A stretch of DNA of 64,000 bases, taken from the NCBI GenBank assembly GCA_001414485.1, contig LLEY01000112.1, forward strand, positions 141,435-205,434, read 5' to 3'. The DNA comes from Calycina herbarum. Its lineage: Eukaryota > Ascomycota > Leotiomycetes > Helotiales > Pezizellaceae. Both the position numbers and the translations under genes were made by a program. The notes under the pieces were generated by a model that had not been told where the DNA came from, searched no databases, and saw only the letters and a list, made by a program, of their open reading frames with translations. This document shows positions 31,976 to 44,167 of this stretch, piece by piece. Every line of letters begins with the position of its first letter. Within the stretch, counting starts at the first letter, position 1.

Positions 31976-34900
31976 TCAATGCCATTGGCTTTGTCCCATA
32001 AAACCTTCCTCGAGCGTACGGTCCTCCAAATTTCGGATAAAGTCCCGATTGCTTCTCGCGCCGCCTTGCTGCTGACCACCCTGTGCCGCTCTACTGCCTC
32101 TTCGTCTAGCACTTCCAGGGTTTCCATCTGGAGCTCCATCTGGCGGAGGCGGGTAGTACGCTGGGCTAGGTTGAAGACGAATAGGAGCATTTGGATCAAG
32201 GTGACTGGCCACTCGTTGAATAGTGACGGGAATCCCACCTTGCTGAACTTCCATAGTCGATGCTCTTTGACGACCGGCTGCTGCTCGAATATTGGCTTGT
32301 TGGTACAAACTTTGCTGTGGAGCTGGACCGGGCCCATACTGCGACGGCATTTGGGCATGAGCTTGAGGCATCATAGGCATCTGGTTGTATGGTCCTGGCT
32401 GTTGTTGTGAGGGATAAGGAGGGGGAGGTCCTTGGTGATTGGTGGCTGGTGAGTACATGTTATTGTAAACCGGAGCACCTTGTTGTGGTGGTGGCTGCTG
32501 TTGGGGTGGATATTGGCCTATCGGAACGCCAGATGCATATTGCGATTGGTGCGATTGAGCCGCAGCAGAGTGAGCTTGGGCTGAAGCTGCCTGAGCTGCT
32601 GCTTGGGCTCGTTGCTTGCTCAGAGCCTCAGCTTGTTGTTGTTGCTGGGTTCCAGGAGCAGGTGATCTATTGACAGAACTGGATTTGAGGTTCATGGGTG
32701 GCACGAAAGGTCCAGTATACTTTTGCTGCGTGATGAATGGATGGAGCTTAGCCTGCTGGGGTGACCATCGTTCCAGGGGGTTAATATTGAGCAAGCCACG
32801 AACAAAGTCAATGAATGCAACACGATTGTTCATTTCTATAATTTATTAGTGACGGTATAAGAGGAAGATGGTCTCCAAACATACCTCGATCGATTTCGCT
32901 CTGCTTCATGTTCTTTCGTGGCATTGCGTAAGAACGAATTATTTCCGGTAGCGTTGTGGCTTGGAAATATTTTTTGCTTGGCTGCTCTTTGGTTCCATGC
33001 TCACGCGAGTACTGATCCATACTCTTCAAATGGTATGTTCGTCTCCCATAATCATCCACGTCGGTTCTCTTTTCGAAAAATTCTCCAGATTGTTTCCCCA
33101 TTTCGAGCATCCAGTTAGGTGGATTTCCAAGCATTTCCACAATTCTAGAAACCTGATTGTACTCGGATGAACCAGGGAAGAGCGGAAGTCCAAGGAAGAG
33201 CTCCACAACGATGCACCCCAAAGACCACATATCGATTGCGGACGAATATGGCAACCCCAGTAACACCTCGGGAGATCTGTAAAATCGAGACTGGATGTAT
33301 GTGTAAACCGTTTGACGTTCGTCACATGCCGACCCAAAGTCGATAATTTTGATAATCGGACTTTCCAGATTTTTCAGCAAGATGTTTTCCGGCTTCAAAT
33401 CGCAGTGAATTAAACGGGCCTTGTTCAGCAGACTCAGCCCATTGAGAAGTTGTTGTGCAAATACCCGTACAAGAGTTGTGCTCAATCCCCTAAATTGATT
33501 CTGTTTGATGAGTTCGTACAAATTGACACTCAGTAGCTCAAAAACCAAACATAGATGTTGTCGATGGATGAACGTATCCTTGAGTCGGAGCAAATGATGA
33601 TCGTCATTTTTGTCAAGTTTCGTGTTAAGCTATAAAGTATTAGTATGCCCCAAAACAGGAGAGTATGTGCATTCTTACCAAATCAAGTACCGATACTTCC
33701 ATCATACTTTGATTGAAGTAAGCAGTCCTATTCTTGACAACCTTCACAGCCACTACCTCCTGCGTCTTCAAATTCTGACATTTGACAACTTGACCAAAGG
33801 TACCTTGTCCGAGGACGTCGAGGATGAGATAGCGATTTCTACTAGTTGTTAGCATACTCCACCACTAAGAATCCAGAATTGTTAACCTCGGGACATACTT
33901 ATGACCAGTCTCCTCCGACCCGAGAATGTCATTCACATAAAGTATATAATCACTGTCTTCATTATCGAACCCATCGTTCTTCGTTCCCTTGCTGGGCTTG
34001 GTCAAGACTCGGCGAGGATTTCGGGAGGATTCGTATTTGAAGCTAGGATTGCAAATCCGATAAGTGGATGGTAGATGACTTGTGAGGGCTTGAAGCGGCT
34101 ACAATTCAAAGTTAGTTTACGTATTTTTGTCCAAGACTGGGAATTACTGACACTTATGAAGCCTCCTTCAGGATTTGCTCTTCTGAATGCAGGCTGCGAA
34201 TTGACCTTTGGTTGCAGGTCGGTCATGGCTCGAATCTTGGTGAATTCAGGAACTGGCCCTCTTCCTGGAGGTCCTTGTTGCTGTGGAACAGGCCGACGGG
34301 GGGATTTTGGGTCATTTCCAAACACCGCATTTAGCTGCGCAGTCGCGGATGACGGATAGCCCTCATTGTTCGAGGCATATGGGGTAATTGGGGGTAACTG
34401 TTGAGATTGTTGCCGGTTTGCGTAGTAATTTGTCGGTGAAGAGAAATTCCCAGCTCGGGTGGGGGATTGTCGTTGGGCTGGAGACGCATATTGACCCTGT
34501 GGGGGCGCACCATAAGGCGAGCTTGGAGATAGTGTCTCCATGGGAGAGTATCTCTGAGCAGCAGCTGAAGGCTCTTGAGAACCATGATGTGTTCCTATCC
34601 GACTTCCAGACAAATGTTGTTGATGGTGTGGTCGCATGGGATATTTCATGCCGCTGTATGGATCACCCGCGTCTTGCATTGCTACGTCGCCGTTGGGATC
34701 TCTCATCTGCGGAGTCGTCGCAGTGGGAGAAGCTGTATGAGAGTGAGATTGAGGATGTGCGCTTAGGGCGCCTTGATATTGCTCGTATGCGAAGCCGGCG
34801 GGGGGTTGGGTTTGAGGATTGCCGTTTCCGTTGTAGGTTTGGGAGTTGTTGTAATCTCGCGACGACATGGGCGGCGGCTGCTGCTGCTGCTGCTGGCCTT

Positions 34901-34985
34901 GGTTTGGTGGGGGATTTCCAGTATTGCCAGTATACCTTCTCGACGATGCTCCTCCTGATTCGGGAAACTGCTGCCACTGATCCAT
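31976..34985 (-). CDS. YAK1: DYRK-family protein kinase Yak1
   Basis: Five exons (34985-34152, 34098-33899, 33838-33679, 33629-32885, 32835-31976) give 932 aa. The N-terminal half is Gln/Pro-rich with polyQ encoded by a CTG/CAG run. Next come YILYVNDILGSEETGHK, the glycine loop GQGTFG (355-360), Lys377, HCDLKPEN (473-480), DFGSA (495-499), and an activation loop YTYIQSRFYRSPE with the Tyr-X-Tyr of DYRK kinases (Tyr507/Tyr509). A Gln/Ala-rich C-terminal tail follows. Family knowledge: Yak1 restrains growth under glucose or nutrient limitation, opposing Ras/PKA. The first intron uses the unusual donor GTCAGT to keep the conserved reading frame. An ATG 99 bases upstream (35084) is in frame but extends into unconserved sequence. 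Confidence 0.95.
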
Positions 34986-37335
34986 CGTTGAGTCAGCGCA
35001 GAGAACGACTGGGTTCGGGGGAGGGCTCTTGTTGGTGCTGGCGTCTGCAACGCAAAGGGCCAAAGAGCGAGCAAGACGAGCCACGACGAAGCACCGAAGC
35101 TAACCTCTCCAGTCAGGTCAGGCGGAAACGCGTCGCAGGGCAAGAGTCGAAGTCGAAGCCTCAACGAGGCAGAAACGGCCTTTCAAAATCCCACTGGGTG
35201 TCAACGATGCATTGCGGTAGCGCGGAGGAGGCAGAGGAGGAGGAATCTTGACCAAGAGCAAAGGACCTCTGGAGGGTTTGTGAGAGGCAGCCCAGCCCAG
35301 CGCAGCCCAGAGCATTACCTAGCGCACAGCAGGGTGAATGGATCACTGCGAAGCGAGTTGAGGGGACAAGCCAATACAAAACCACCACACCGAGGTAAGA
35401 AAACTCCGCAATTAGATTTCTATAAAGTATATGACGAGATTTGGAGTTGGCTTGGGACGGGACCTGCTTCAACGTCAAAGGAATGTTCGTCATGGAATGC
35501 GTCAGGTTGGTTATGGTTACAGCAATACGTCGGCGAAGTTGGTTTTGTAAGAGTCTCGGTCAGTCACCGTTCTTTCTAGTTACCCAACTTGTACGAACGG
35601 TTTAAGATGATTGATTTTCTTTGCTCCCAAATCTCCCGAAATAATTAAGTTTACATCTGGTACAATAGGTATCTTCCAATAGGTGTATGTAGAACGACCA
35701 CCAAAGACTTACCGACGAACTTTCCTTCGACGGCCTTTCTTTATTTCCGGGTACCCCATATGCATATTTCCAAGACCTGTAAGATAATAAGATTGCCTTT
35801 GTGTGGTACGAAGCAACAAATGAAATAGCACGAGTAAGCTGAAACTTATTCGGCGTTCCAAGAAGGGAAATCCATGGAAATAGCTGGATACCCGCATATA
35901 ATGTTGTAGAAGATAGCCTCAGATGAGATCGGGAAAGGTCTCGAATGCATGACACCAAAGAATCTTCAGTATCGTGCAGGTTGATTTCAAACCTTCGAGT
36001 TTGTTTGTTTCTTCCCTTCCATTGAGCAATTGGTTTGTTCCTTTTGCAGAATCCGGACCCTCTATTCGCGGGGCAACAGGCGGAGCAGTTACGAGTTATG
36101 CTACAAGTTTCCGGGGACTTGACATTGGGGTTGAAAGCGGGTGTTGATAACTCTCGTTCTGATTGGGATCACTATTGGTTTTAAATTAACTTTAAGGTAG
36201 AACAGCAGCAACATCTGACAGCTGCAAGGGATCGATCGAGTCTCACGTCTGCATGTGAACTCGTACAAACTTCTCCATCTCTTCAACCCCACCTGTGCCA
36301 ACTTGCCGAGTTGGTTCTACCTAATCCGATATCTTATATCGACTCATTCAGGACTTTATATGTGACCGAATACTTAGGTATACTTAAAGAAGCCACCGGG
36401 CAAGAGATGACTATAAAGCTACTTCCAGCGGGTTGCAGAAGTTCTTGACAGGCTGGGGCCAAGAGTGGAAGATAGTCAGAGTCGCGCCTTCCCTTCTTGC
36501 CCACTCTGTTCCCCCAGTCGTTCAGAGTTGTTCCTACCTAGAAAGCTAAAATAATTACCCTTAGGCCATGTCCATTTCCTAGCTAAAAAGAAAGGGAAAC
36601 AATCGCAAGGCTCTGGTACTATTGTTTTCAGGAGTGTCAGGTAGTACCTAAGTGACCAGTGAATGAAACCCAACACTATCTGTAGGAATCCTTTATTTCC
36701 CACATCGTGACTCCAAAAAATACTCCCATAAGGTATGATTCACTAGAGCTTGGAACACGCATAGTTTGACTGTTTCTCTGAACTCCAACCAAAAGTTCAC
36801 GAATTCACATGATCTCGCGATAGTGAAGAAAGCGGCACTGCATAACGCCTTTGTGAACAGGCTGGGATCAAATAGAGATATTTAGAATCGGGAGGGTTAA
36901 AGAAAGTACCTACAAGACTGTGATATGAATCAAGTTCAGCTTTCTAAACTATCCGAAATAAGGAACAATAGTGGTTCATAATCAATGCAAGAAAGACGGG
37001 AGGGTTTTTGATATCAAATGCTGGCTGCTTTTCCGGTGCCTCACCAGATGACGCATTGCCAGTGAACTTCAAGCTCACTTTCGCCATTGCCATCCTCAAC
37101 TTCTCAATTTCGGCGGCGCATACGGATAACTTTGTTTTTTCACCTCCACGTGGTGAATGAACCTCTCTTTCTCTCTTTCTACGGTTTAATTTGAATCTCT
37201 GGTCCAATCACTGGCGCTCACCTCTTTCCTTTCAATCGGTTTACCTGCAGCCTAGCACCTAATCACCTTCGGATGTCTCAACCCATTTCTTGAACATCGC
37301 GCCCTTTTCCCTCCAAGCGCAAACGTATCATCAAG
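34986..37335. other. Large intergenic region, YAK1 to RAD26
   Basis: About 2.3 kb lie between divergently oriented YAK1 and RAD26. It includes a short GCCCA(G) tandem run near 35288-35310 (AGCCCAGCCCAGCGCAGCCC). Several open frames of 60-118 codons exist, none with a signal, domain or splice logic I can support. It probably holds long 5' leaders and promoters. Confidence 0.4.
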
Positions 37336-40300
37336 ATGGAAACCCATAGCGAGCCCATCCTCTACCGCGAGCCGGAAGAGGCTGGCTCATCCTCTGCCCC
37401 TCATGTCAAGCTACAAAGAGAAGGGACGGACACTATCGCAGAAGCTGTCGCAGTCGCTGCAGATGCTGCCCTCGAAGATGGAACGCCCTCGGAAGAATTG
37501 GGACTCGATGAAGCACAACCAACCGCCACAGACGAAGCCAGTGTGCTCAAGGGCTTGACGGAGAACGTACGGGACCAAGATGACCTCGAGCGAGATATCA
37601 CAAACCAGGCGAACTTGGTGATGATTGAGCAGGAGGACGAGAGAGATCAGAAGCGTATTGACAAGGTCAACGCCAACATCGACAAACTCGAAGTCCAGAA
37701 GAACACACAAAAGCGACGATTAACTACCCTCACGAATAACCCACTTATGCGAAAACGATGCGCGGAAGAAATCACACGGCTGGATACAGAGATCAAGGGG
37801 TTGAAGAAAGACATAGATGATATACAGACACGCATGGAGGAGAGACATCAGTATGATGGAACAGATGGAGCACCGGCAGATGCCATTAGTGGTAATAAGC
37901 GGATGCCAAATGAAAGCCAGCGAGACTTCCTGATTCGTACCGGAAAGATTACACCGTTTTCGCGAATGCCAGCACGAGGCCCAGAAGGTTTAAATGGGGA
38001 TCTTATGGAAGTTTTGTTGGATGCAGAGGAAGAAGTGGATGAAGAGATAGCTGCAATCAATGCAGCGGCTGCGGAACCCAGATCCCATCAAAACCTACGA
38101 CTACCTGGTTTCGCTGAGGCTTCTGAGAGTGGTACTAGTACTCCCTCAAGCGAATTCTCCTTACGCCCTAGAAAGAAAAGAAAGGTTAATAGTGGTACAT
38201 CCACCCCTCGGGCAAAGCAAGACGAAGAAGCCGACGCATTTACTCCTGGCAGTTCAGAGGAAGATGTGTTGGACGGGTTTGCCGAAGATGACGAAGAGGA
38301 TACGCTCATGACTTCTCGAACAGCGGGTAAAAGAAAGGCCAAGTCGAAGACCGAGAAAGCCGAGGAGCAAGTAGATATTGCTGGCATCGACGATGGAAAC
38401 GAAAAGATGTACCAGGCGAGGCTCAAAGGGTGGGTTGAAAAGAGAAGCGCAGCAAGACGTCATAAATTGGAACACGACCAGGGAAATGGTGAAGAAATCC
38501 AATCCGAAGTAGCAGAAGGTGAGGAGGAATGGTTCAAGCCATGCCCTGATGCTCCAGATCACCACTTTGATAATGGTCTGAAGCTACCTGGCGATATCTA
38601 CCCTGCCCTTTTTGATTACCAGAAGACGGGTGTTCAATGGCTTGGGGAGTTGTACAATCAATCAGTTGGTGGCATTATTGGCGATGAGATGGGGTTGGGC
38701 AAGACTATCCAGATCATATCATTCCTGGCTGGTTTGCATTACAGCAAGAAGTTGACAAAGCCAATCATTGTTGTTGCCCCAGCCACAGTACTTCGGCAGT
38801 GGGTCAACGAATTCCATCGATGGTGGCCACCCTTGCGCGTTTCGATACTTCATAGTTCTGGCAGTGGAATGCTCAACGTAGGCAACGAGGACCGGCTTGA
38901 AGAAAGTGAAGATGAAGAGATTTATGGTCGCCACAAGAAACAACCATCCAAATCAGCTAGAGCTGTAAAGAAGATTGTGGACAGAGTTGTTCAGCATGGT
39001 CACGTTCTAGTCACTACTTACGCTGGTCTCCAATCGTACTCGGATCAGCTCGTTCCTGTAGATTGGGATTACGCCGTTCTGGATGAGGGTCACAAGATTC
39101 GAAACCCAAATACCGCTATTACCATCAATTGCAAAGAGTTGAGAACTGGGAACCGAGTTATTCTCTCTGGTACACCGATGCAAAACAATCTAGTTGAGCT
39201 CTGGTCCTTATTTGATTTTGTGTTCCCCATGCGGCTTGGCACTCTTGTCAACTTTCGGCAAGCGTTCGAAGTACCTATCAAATTGGGTGGCTATGCCAAT
39301 GCTACGAATTTACAAGTGCTCACTGCAACCAAGTGCGCAGAGACATTGAAAGCAACCATCAGTCCTTATCTTTTGCAACGCCTCAAGGTTGATGTTGCCT
39401 CGGATTTGCCCAAGAAGAGCGAGCAAGTTATCTTTTGTAAGCTCACGAAACCTCAACGGGAAGCGTACGAAATGTTTCTCTCCTCTGAGGAAATGAATTC
39501 GATTCTCAACCATAAACGCCAGTCCTTGTTCGGCATTGACATATTACGCAAGATTTGCAATCATCCTGATTTGTTGGACCCTCGACTGAAAGGCAAGCCT
39601 GGTTACCGATGGGGCAATCCAAATAAATCGGGGAAGATGCAAGTCGTTAAAGGGTTGATGGAGGTCTGGAAGGGCATGGGCCACAAGACTTTACTGTTTA
39701 GTCAGGGTGTGCTGATGCTGAATATTCTCGAGGAATTCATCAAGAGTTTGAACGGATTCCGCTACCTACGAATGGATGGTAGTACCAATATCAAGGACAG
39801 ACAAACACTCGTCGATGAATTCAACAACGACCCTGATATGCATGTGTTCCTTCTCACGACAAAAGTAGGAGGACTTGGTGTCAATCTCACTGGCGCAAAT
39901 CGGGTTATCATTTTTGATCCAGATTGGAATCCTTCTACTGACGTTCAAGCTCGGGAGCGAGCCTGGCGTTTGGGACAAAAGAAGGAAGTTACTATTTATC
40001 GATTGATGACTGCTGGCACAATTGAAGAGAAGATCTACCAACGCCAAATTTTCAAACAGTTTCTGACGAACAAGATTCTTAAAGATCCCAAGCAACGCCA
40101 AACTTTCCAAATGAAGGACCTCTATGACTTGTTCAGTCTTGGAAGCACTGAAGACGGCACCACTGAAACTGGCGAGATGTTCAAGGGCACCGAGATTGAT
40201 TTGAACAAGAATAATGTTCAGCCTGCCATTGAAGGTGCTCCCGCTCAAGATGCGCCTGCAGGTCCTTCGACACAAGCACCCTCTGGTGCCCAGGAGGCAA

Positions 40301-41007
40301 GTGCCAACACAGACACAGCCGGCAGTGGAACAGACCACAACATTGAGAATCTCGATGGCGTAGGTCGTCTCGAAACCTTCCGTGGTGACCCATCAGAAGA
40401 CAAACCCTCGGACAACGAAGCCCGACTCATGGAAGGAATCTTCGCCAACTCTGGTGTCCACAGCGCCCTCGAACACGACCAAATCATCAACGGCAAACAA
40501 GTCATCACCCCCGATCGCGGAATGCTTGAAAGAGAAGCTAAACGCGTCGCTGCCGAAGCAGCCGCTGAACTTCGCAGAGCAGGACAAGCAGCTTCTCGTA
40601 CAGTCCCTGGAACCGTGACCTGGACAGGCGAAGTTGGATCCGCGGGTCGACCGGTTAATATCCGTAGTCGTGCGAATGGACCTAGTTCTCAATCCATCCT
40701 CTCGGGACTTGCGAATCGTCAGGGGCTTGCTACTCCGGCTAGTGGGAGTTCTTCGAGATCTGGGACCCCTGGTGCTGGGGAGGGTCAACCCAAGGGAAAG
40801 GATTTCATGAAGTTGATTCGGGATTTCATCCGTATGCATGGGGGGAGCGTGCCAAGTCAGATGTTGGTGACGCATTTCAATCGCATGTGTAGGAATGAGC
40901 GGCAGTCGGCGGAGTTCAAGCATATGCTGGGGGAGATTGCAAGGTTGGAGAAGGGGGGGAATTCGAGGATGAGGGGGAAGTGGGTTTTGAAGGATGAATT
41001 TAAATGA
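37336..41007 (+). CDS. RAD26: Snf2-family ATPase Rad26/CSB (transcription-coupled repair)
   Basis: This is a single exon of 1223 aa. The N-terminus is acidic with coiled-coil character (residues about 95-170). The Snf2 core has GDEMGLGKT (449-457), the DEGH box (583-586), SGTPMQNNL, then helicase-C motifs (MDGSTNIKDRQ, TTKVGGLGVNLTGANRVI, ERAWRLGQKKEVTIYRL). The C-terminus has a winged-helix-like segment (SVPSQMLVTHFNRMCR) as in CSB. Family knowledge: Rad26/CSB binds stalled RNA polymerase II and starts transcription-coupled nucleotide excision repair. The basic stretch RPRKKRKV may be a nuclear signal. The lack of introns over 3.7 kb is notable beside the intron-rich neighbours. Confidence 0.96.
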   Translation: METHSEPILYREPEEAGSSSAPHVKLQREGTDTIAEAVAVAADAALEDGTPSEELGLDEAQPTATDEASVLKGLTENVRDQDDLERDITNQANLVMIEQEDERDQKRIDKVNANIDKLEVQKNTQKRRLTTLTNNPLMRKRCAEEITRLDTEIKGLKKDIDDIQTRMEERHQYDGTDGAPADAISGNKRMPNESQRDFLIRTGKITPFSRMPARGPEGLNGDLMEVLLDAEEEVDEEIAAINAAAAEPRSHQNLRLPGFAEASESGTSTPSSEFSLRPRKKRKVNSGTSTPRAKQDEEADAFTPGSSEEDVLDGFAEDDEEDTLMTSRTAGKRKAKSKTEKAEEQVDIAGIDDGNEKMYQARLKGWVEKRSAARRHKLEHDQGNGEEIQSEVAEGEEEWFKPCPDAPDHHFDNGLKLPGDIYPALFDYQKTGVQWLGELYNQSVGGIIGDEMGLGKTIQIISFLAGLHYSKKLTKPIIVVAPATVLRQWVNEFHRWWPPLRVSILHSSGSGMLNVGNEDRLEESEDEEIYGRHKKQPSKSARAVKKIVDRVVQHGHVLVTTYAGLQSYSDQLVPVDWDYAVLDEGHKIRNPNTAITINCKELRTGNRVILSGTPMQNNLVELWSLFDFVFPMRLGTLVNFRQAFEVPIKLGGYANATNLQVLTATKCAETLKATISPYLLQRLKVDVASDLPKKSEQVIFCKLTKPQREAYEMFLSSEEMNSILNHKRQSLFGIDILRKICNHPDLLDPRLKGKPGYRWGNPNKSGKMQVVKGLMEVWKGMGHKTLLFSQGVLMLNILEEFIKSLNGFRYLRMDGSTNIKDRQTLVDEFNNDPDMHVFLLTTKVGGLGVNLTGANRVIIFDPDWNPSTDVQARERAWRLGQKKEVTIYRLMTAGTIEEKIYQRQIFKQFLTNKILKDPKQRQTFQMKDLYDLFSLGSTEDGTTETGEMFKGTEIDLNKNNVQPAIEGAPAQDAPAGPSTQAPSGAQEASANTDTAGSGTDHNIENLDGVGRLETFRGDPSEDKPSDNEARLMEGIFANSGVHSALEHDQIINGKQVITPDRGMLEREAKRVAAEAAAELRRAGQAASRTVPGTVTWTGEVGSAGRPVNIRSRANGPSSQSILSGLANRQGLATPASGSSSRSGTPGAGEGQPKGKDFMKLIRDFIRMHGGSVPSQMLVTHFNRMCRNERQSAEFKHMLGEIARLEKGGNSRMRGKWVLKDEFK

Positions 41008-42482
41008 GGAAACGTTGAAGGGGGGGAGGTGTACTATTATAACGAGAAGAGGCGAAGTGCTTTGATATGGGGAGGAAACTTGTTTTGCTACATATTTCAG
41101 CGAGGGATGGATGGGCTGGGGCATCGGAATGGAGCATGATGCATAGCATTGCTACATTTATAGCGGGGCGTTTGGGATTTGATAGTTAGTAGTTGCTTGC
41201 GCTCATGGCTGGTAGGCCGAGAGCAGAGGCAGATGATGTATCTCGACGTGAGTAGCTCTTCAATCACCAATAAGATCTTTACTTGCTCTCTATCATGAAA
41301 CGTCTCATCACTTGATTCATTTTCATTTTCTTGCTGAGCGTGTTGGGTTTTTGGATGGGAATTGGCTAGGGGCTAGAAATAGGTGCCTATATCTGGACTT
41401 GGGACCCTTTGAAGTTGGGAGAGCCAAGTGGTTCCTTGGGTCGCCGGTTGACTTTATTTTGTTTTGTCTCAGAGTATAGATACACAGAGGGGTGTTGAGA
41501 GGAGGGGTAAAGTTACTCTTCTCTTCTTTAGTTTGTTTGAAGAAGAAAAAAATTTGCATCTGTATTCTGCGAAGGTCTTTTCCAGGTTGGCTTTGGTCAT
41601 TGTTTTGCTCGTGCCGTACTTGGAGACTTCACAATTGATAGGGCACACAACTGATAGGAGTTCAGAGCTCAAAATTTTCAAAGCTGGGGGCGTGTATTTA
41701 TTCACCTTTTACCTCTTCACTTTTCGTCTACTTCACCTTCTTACTTTTTCCACCTACAGAGCGGGGTATGGGTTAGATGGGGATGCCCCGCCTCCACTCC
41801 CTTGACTGTCTCCTCATCTCAACGATATTCTTACTCTCCCCCCTGCTATTATCGGTTGCTACTTCCTTGTCACGCGTTCTTGTCTGTGTTCTTAACTCTT
41901 GGCAGTTGAATTAATTGTTTTTGTTAAGCGCCTCTTTTGAATCATCTCCCAGAGACCATGAAGTAAGCACATTTTTGTGGTTTGGATTCACCAGTGGTGT
42001 TTGTTTACATTATGACTTTCTTCTCTTTTTTGTTGGTGATGGGACTGGAAACTCTTGCTTGGGGGTTTGAGGGTGAGATTGGAAGAAGGGTTTTAGTGAT
42101 AGCGTATTCGCTCTTTTAGCCAATTCTAGAACCCTTGGAGCTTTTTTAAGAGCACATTGTTGCTTAAGTCCTTCCAGCTCCTATATTTCTCATCCCGGGA
42201 TTTTGGTTCAAATTTCTTGTAAACCTGAGTAGTATTAAATAGTATTAGTGAAGTGTTTTCAAGTAACCCGAGGAAGAATTGATTCACGAGCTACACCTCG
42301 CTTAACACTTGACCGAGTTTTGATATCAACAAAACCCTGACAACCACACTCCAGGAGAGATAAACAACTGCCCTTATCCTTGTAAACTTGCAGCTAAAGA
42401 GCTCAACAACTCACTTTGATACTCTGTTGTCCCTGTTAAGAAGCTGGTGCAAGTGGGGGTCCTTGATTGCTGAAGATGCTTC
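41008..42482. other. Intergenic, no gene seen
   Basis: This is the 3' flank of RAD26 and a long stretch with unsupported short open frames only. It ends at the promoter of the secreted gene at 42647. Confidence 0.35.
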
Positions 42483-42520
42483 TCGCTAAAGTATAAATAT
42501 CTTTCCTTGAGTTCTCTCCT
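42483..42520 (+). promoter_or_regulatory. TATA-containing promoter block of secreted gene A
   Basis: The sequence TCGCTAAAGTATAAATAT (TATA at 42492-42499) is followed by CTTTCCTTGAG and a CT-rich tract. It lies about 155 bases before the ATG at 42647. It matches the block before the paralog at 44168. Confidence 0.6.
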
Positions 42521-42646
42521 TTCTTCCATCCTCAAACGGTTATTCAAATTGCTTCTTGTCTTTACTCTAATTTCACTTCATTCAGCTCAAACTCTACTCC
42601 ATACCATAATCTCACATCTTCCAATCACACAAACACATCGTACAAA

Positions 42647-43621
42647 ATGCCTTCCCTCATCAACATCATTACCCTCACATTGGCAACTCTTGCCCTCGTC
42701 TCCACCGCCTTGGGTGATCTGCTCACCTTTTGGAACCGATCTGACCAAGTCCGCTGGGTCGATTTTACTCCAAATACTGATGGTACCAACGGTATTGGAG
42801 ATGTGCGTCTTGATCCTGGGCAGAGATTAGATTTCCCCATGGACGGTTATGGTCCTGAGGTATGCAACATTTCCTTTTATTCCCCTTTTTTAACTCCTAT
42901 TCTCAGTAGCCGGGAGCAAGTTTGATCTTTACACATTGCTCCCGGCTCCCGATTCAATGAGAAAAACAGATGCGAATTTGTGGCAGTGGAACCGAAATCG
43001 AGTAAGTCAAAGGCTCTTCTATCATTTACTCAATACTCGAATGTTTTTTAGAGAATTGTAAACTTGGTTTCTCAATTCTTTTGCATCTTCTTCTCCAATA
43101 CTTTCCACCACCATAGACTCGTTCGCGCGAATTCAACATGAAGGAAGTACACTGACCCTTGGGATCTAGGGATGGCGTGACAACTTCCGTGCACAACAGT
43201 CAGGCGCCCATGATCCGGAACACAGCGTTTGGGGAGAAGTTTGTAAGTCAAAATCTCCTTGCAATCCCAAAACAATATTTACAAACACCAAAAAAAATAA
43301 ACTGACCTTGAGATGAATCAGGCTTCCACTGTGACGATGCTAACCCCCAATTTACCACGTTCGATGTGTCTGTCGTCCACGGCGATCACAACCAACAAGA
43401 AGGAATCCACTGGATGTGAGCTCACCCGTTTTGCCCCTCAAATATTCTGCAAGAAGTATACTGATTAGAATACCTGTAGGTACCCAGCGAATGATCCAGG
43501 GGCTGGCGCTTCTGGTTGCGACCACTTCCCTTGTGGCACTTGCTACGTTAATGCTGGCGACGATTTGCAAACCAGAACAATCACTTCCAACGACATCATC
43601 GTCGAGATTCGAAACAGTTGA
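42647..43621 (+). CDS. Secreted protein, tandem paralog A
   Basis: Four exons (42647-42859, 43170-43242, 43322-43415, 43480-43621) give 173 aa. A signal peptide (residues 1-23, LALVSTALG) is followed by a conserved fold shared with gene B at 44168. Shared blocks include RWVDFTPN, GWRDNFRAQ, VWGEV, TFDVSVV, EGIHWMYP, SGCDHFPC and YVNAGDDLQT. Four cysteines in SGC...PCGTC could form disulphides. The family resembles ascomycete secreted proteins that databases label loosely as antigen or 'DNase1'; I do not accept any enzymatic role from sequence. Intron 1 is unusually long (310 nt) and contains a perfect 12-bp hairpin stem. I chose the acceptor at 43169 because it restores the aligned GWR block. 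Confidence 0.78.
42908..42947 (+). repeat. Perfect inverted repeat inside intron 1 of gene A
   Basis: Arms AGCCGGGAGCAA (42908-42919) and TTGCTCCCGGCT (42936-42947) are exact reverse complements around a 16-nt loop. The GC-rich stem would be stable in the pre-mRNA. It may be a remnant insertion or may affect splicing of this long intron. Confidence 0.7.
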
Positions 43622-43968
43622 ACGACCTCGTCTTTGGCTCTAGACTCGAATGCTCCACATTAATTAGACATAGACTAGCACCAATTAAAGCACCGCTTTC
43701 TTATTCTACAAAAATAATTACACCACATTCGGTTTACAACGTTTACACCATACCTATTCGCCTTGGTCGACTTTGGTTCTTTCTTCACGCTTCTTCCTGA
43801 TCTTTTGCCTAGACGCTACTTGGATAGCTTCTTCACAACCAGACCAGCTGACCCTATTACAACACTTTCGGTTGAAGATATCCTGCAACTCTCTCTAAAG
43901 CCATTGGCTACTATTAAAAGTATGATGCTGTATCAATTTAGTGGATTCACTTAAAAGATTTACTGCTC

Positions 43969-44005
43969 TCGCTAAAGGTATAAATATATATTTCCTTGAG
44001 CACTC
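43969..44005 (+). promoter_or_regulatory. TATA-containing promoter block of secreted gene B
   Basis: TCGCTAAAGGTATAAATATA (TATA from 43979) is followed by TTTCCTTGAGCACTC. It lies about 190 bases before the ATG at 44168. It matches the block at 42483-42520, so promoter and gene were duplicated together. Confidence 0.6.
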
Positions 44006-44167
44006 TTCTTTCCCCAACCTCAAGAGACTTCTTAACTTGAACATTTATTCTTCAACCCGAACTCTTATTCATCTAACACCTCTACTCAAATCACTATTCA
44101 ATCACTTCTCTATTCAAACCACATTTTACATATCTCATACCCTCCATACACTTCCCCAAAAACCAAA

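Noticed and set aside
34388..35251. 287-codon plus-strand frame opposite YAK1
   Set aside because: It is antisense to the polyQ/Pro-rich first exon of YAK1, whose composition keeps the other strand open.
36944..37207. 87-codon minus-strand frame upstream of RAD26
   Set aside because: Protein-like in part but with no recognisable family; it lies in the RAD26 promoter or leader.
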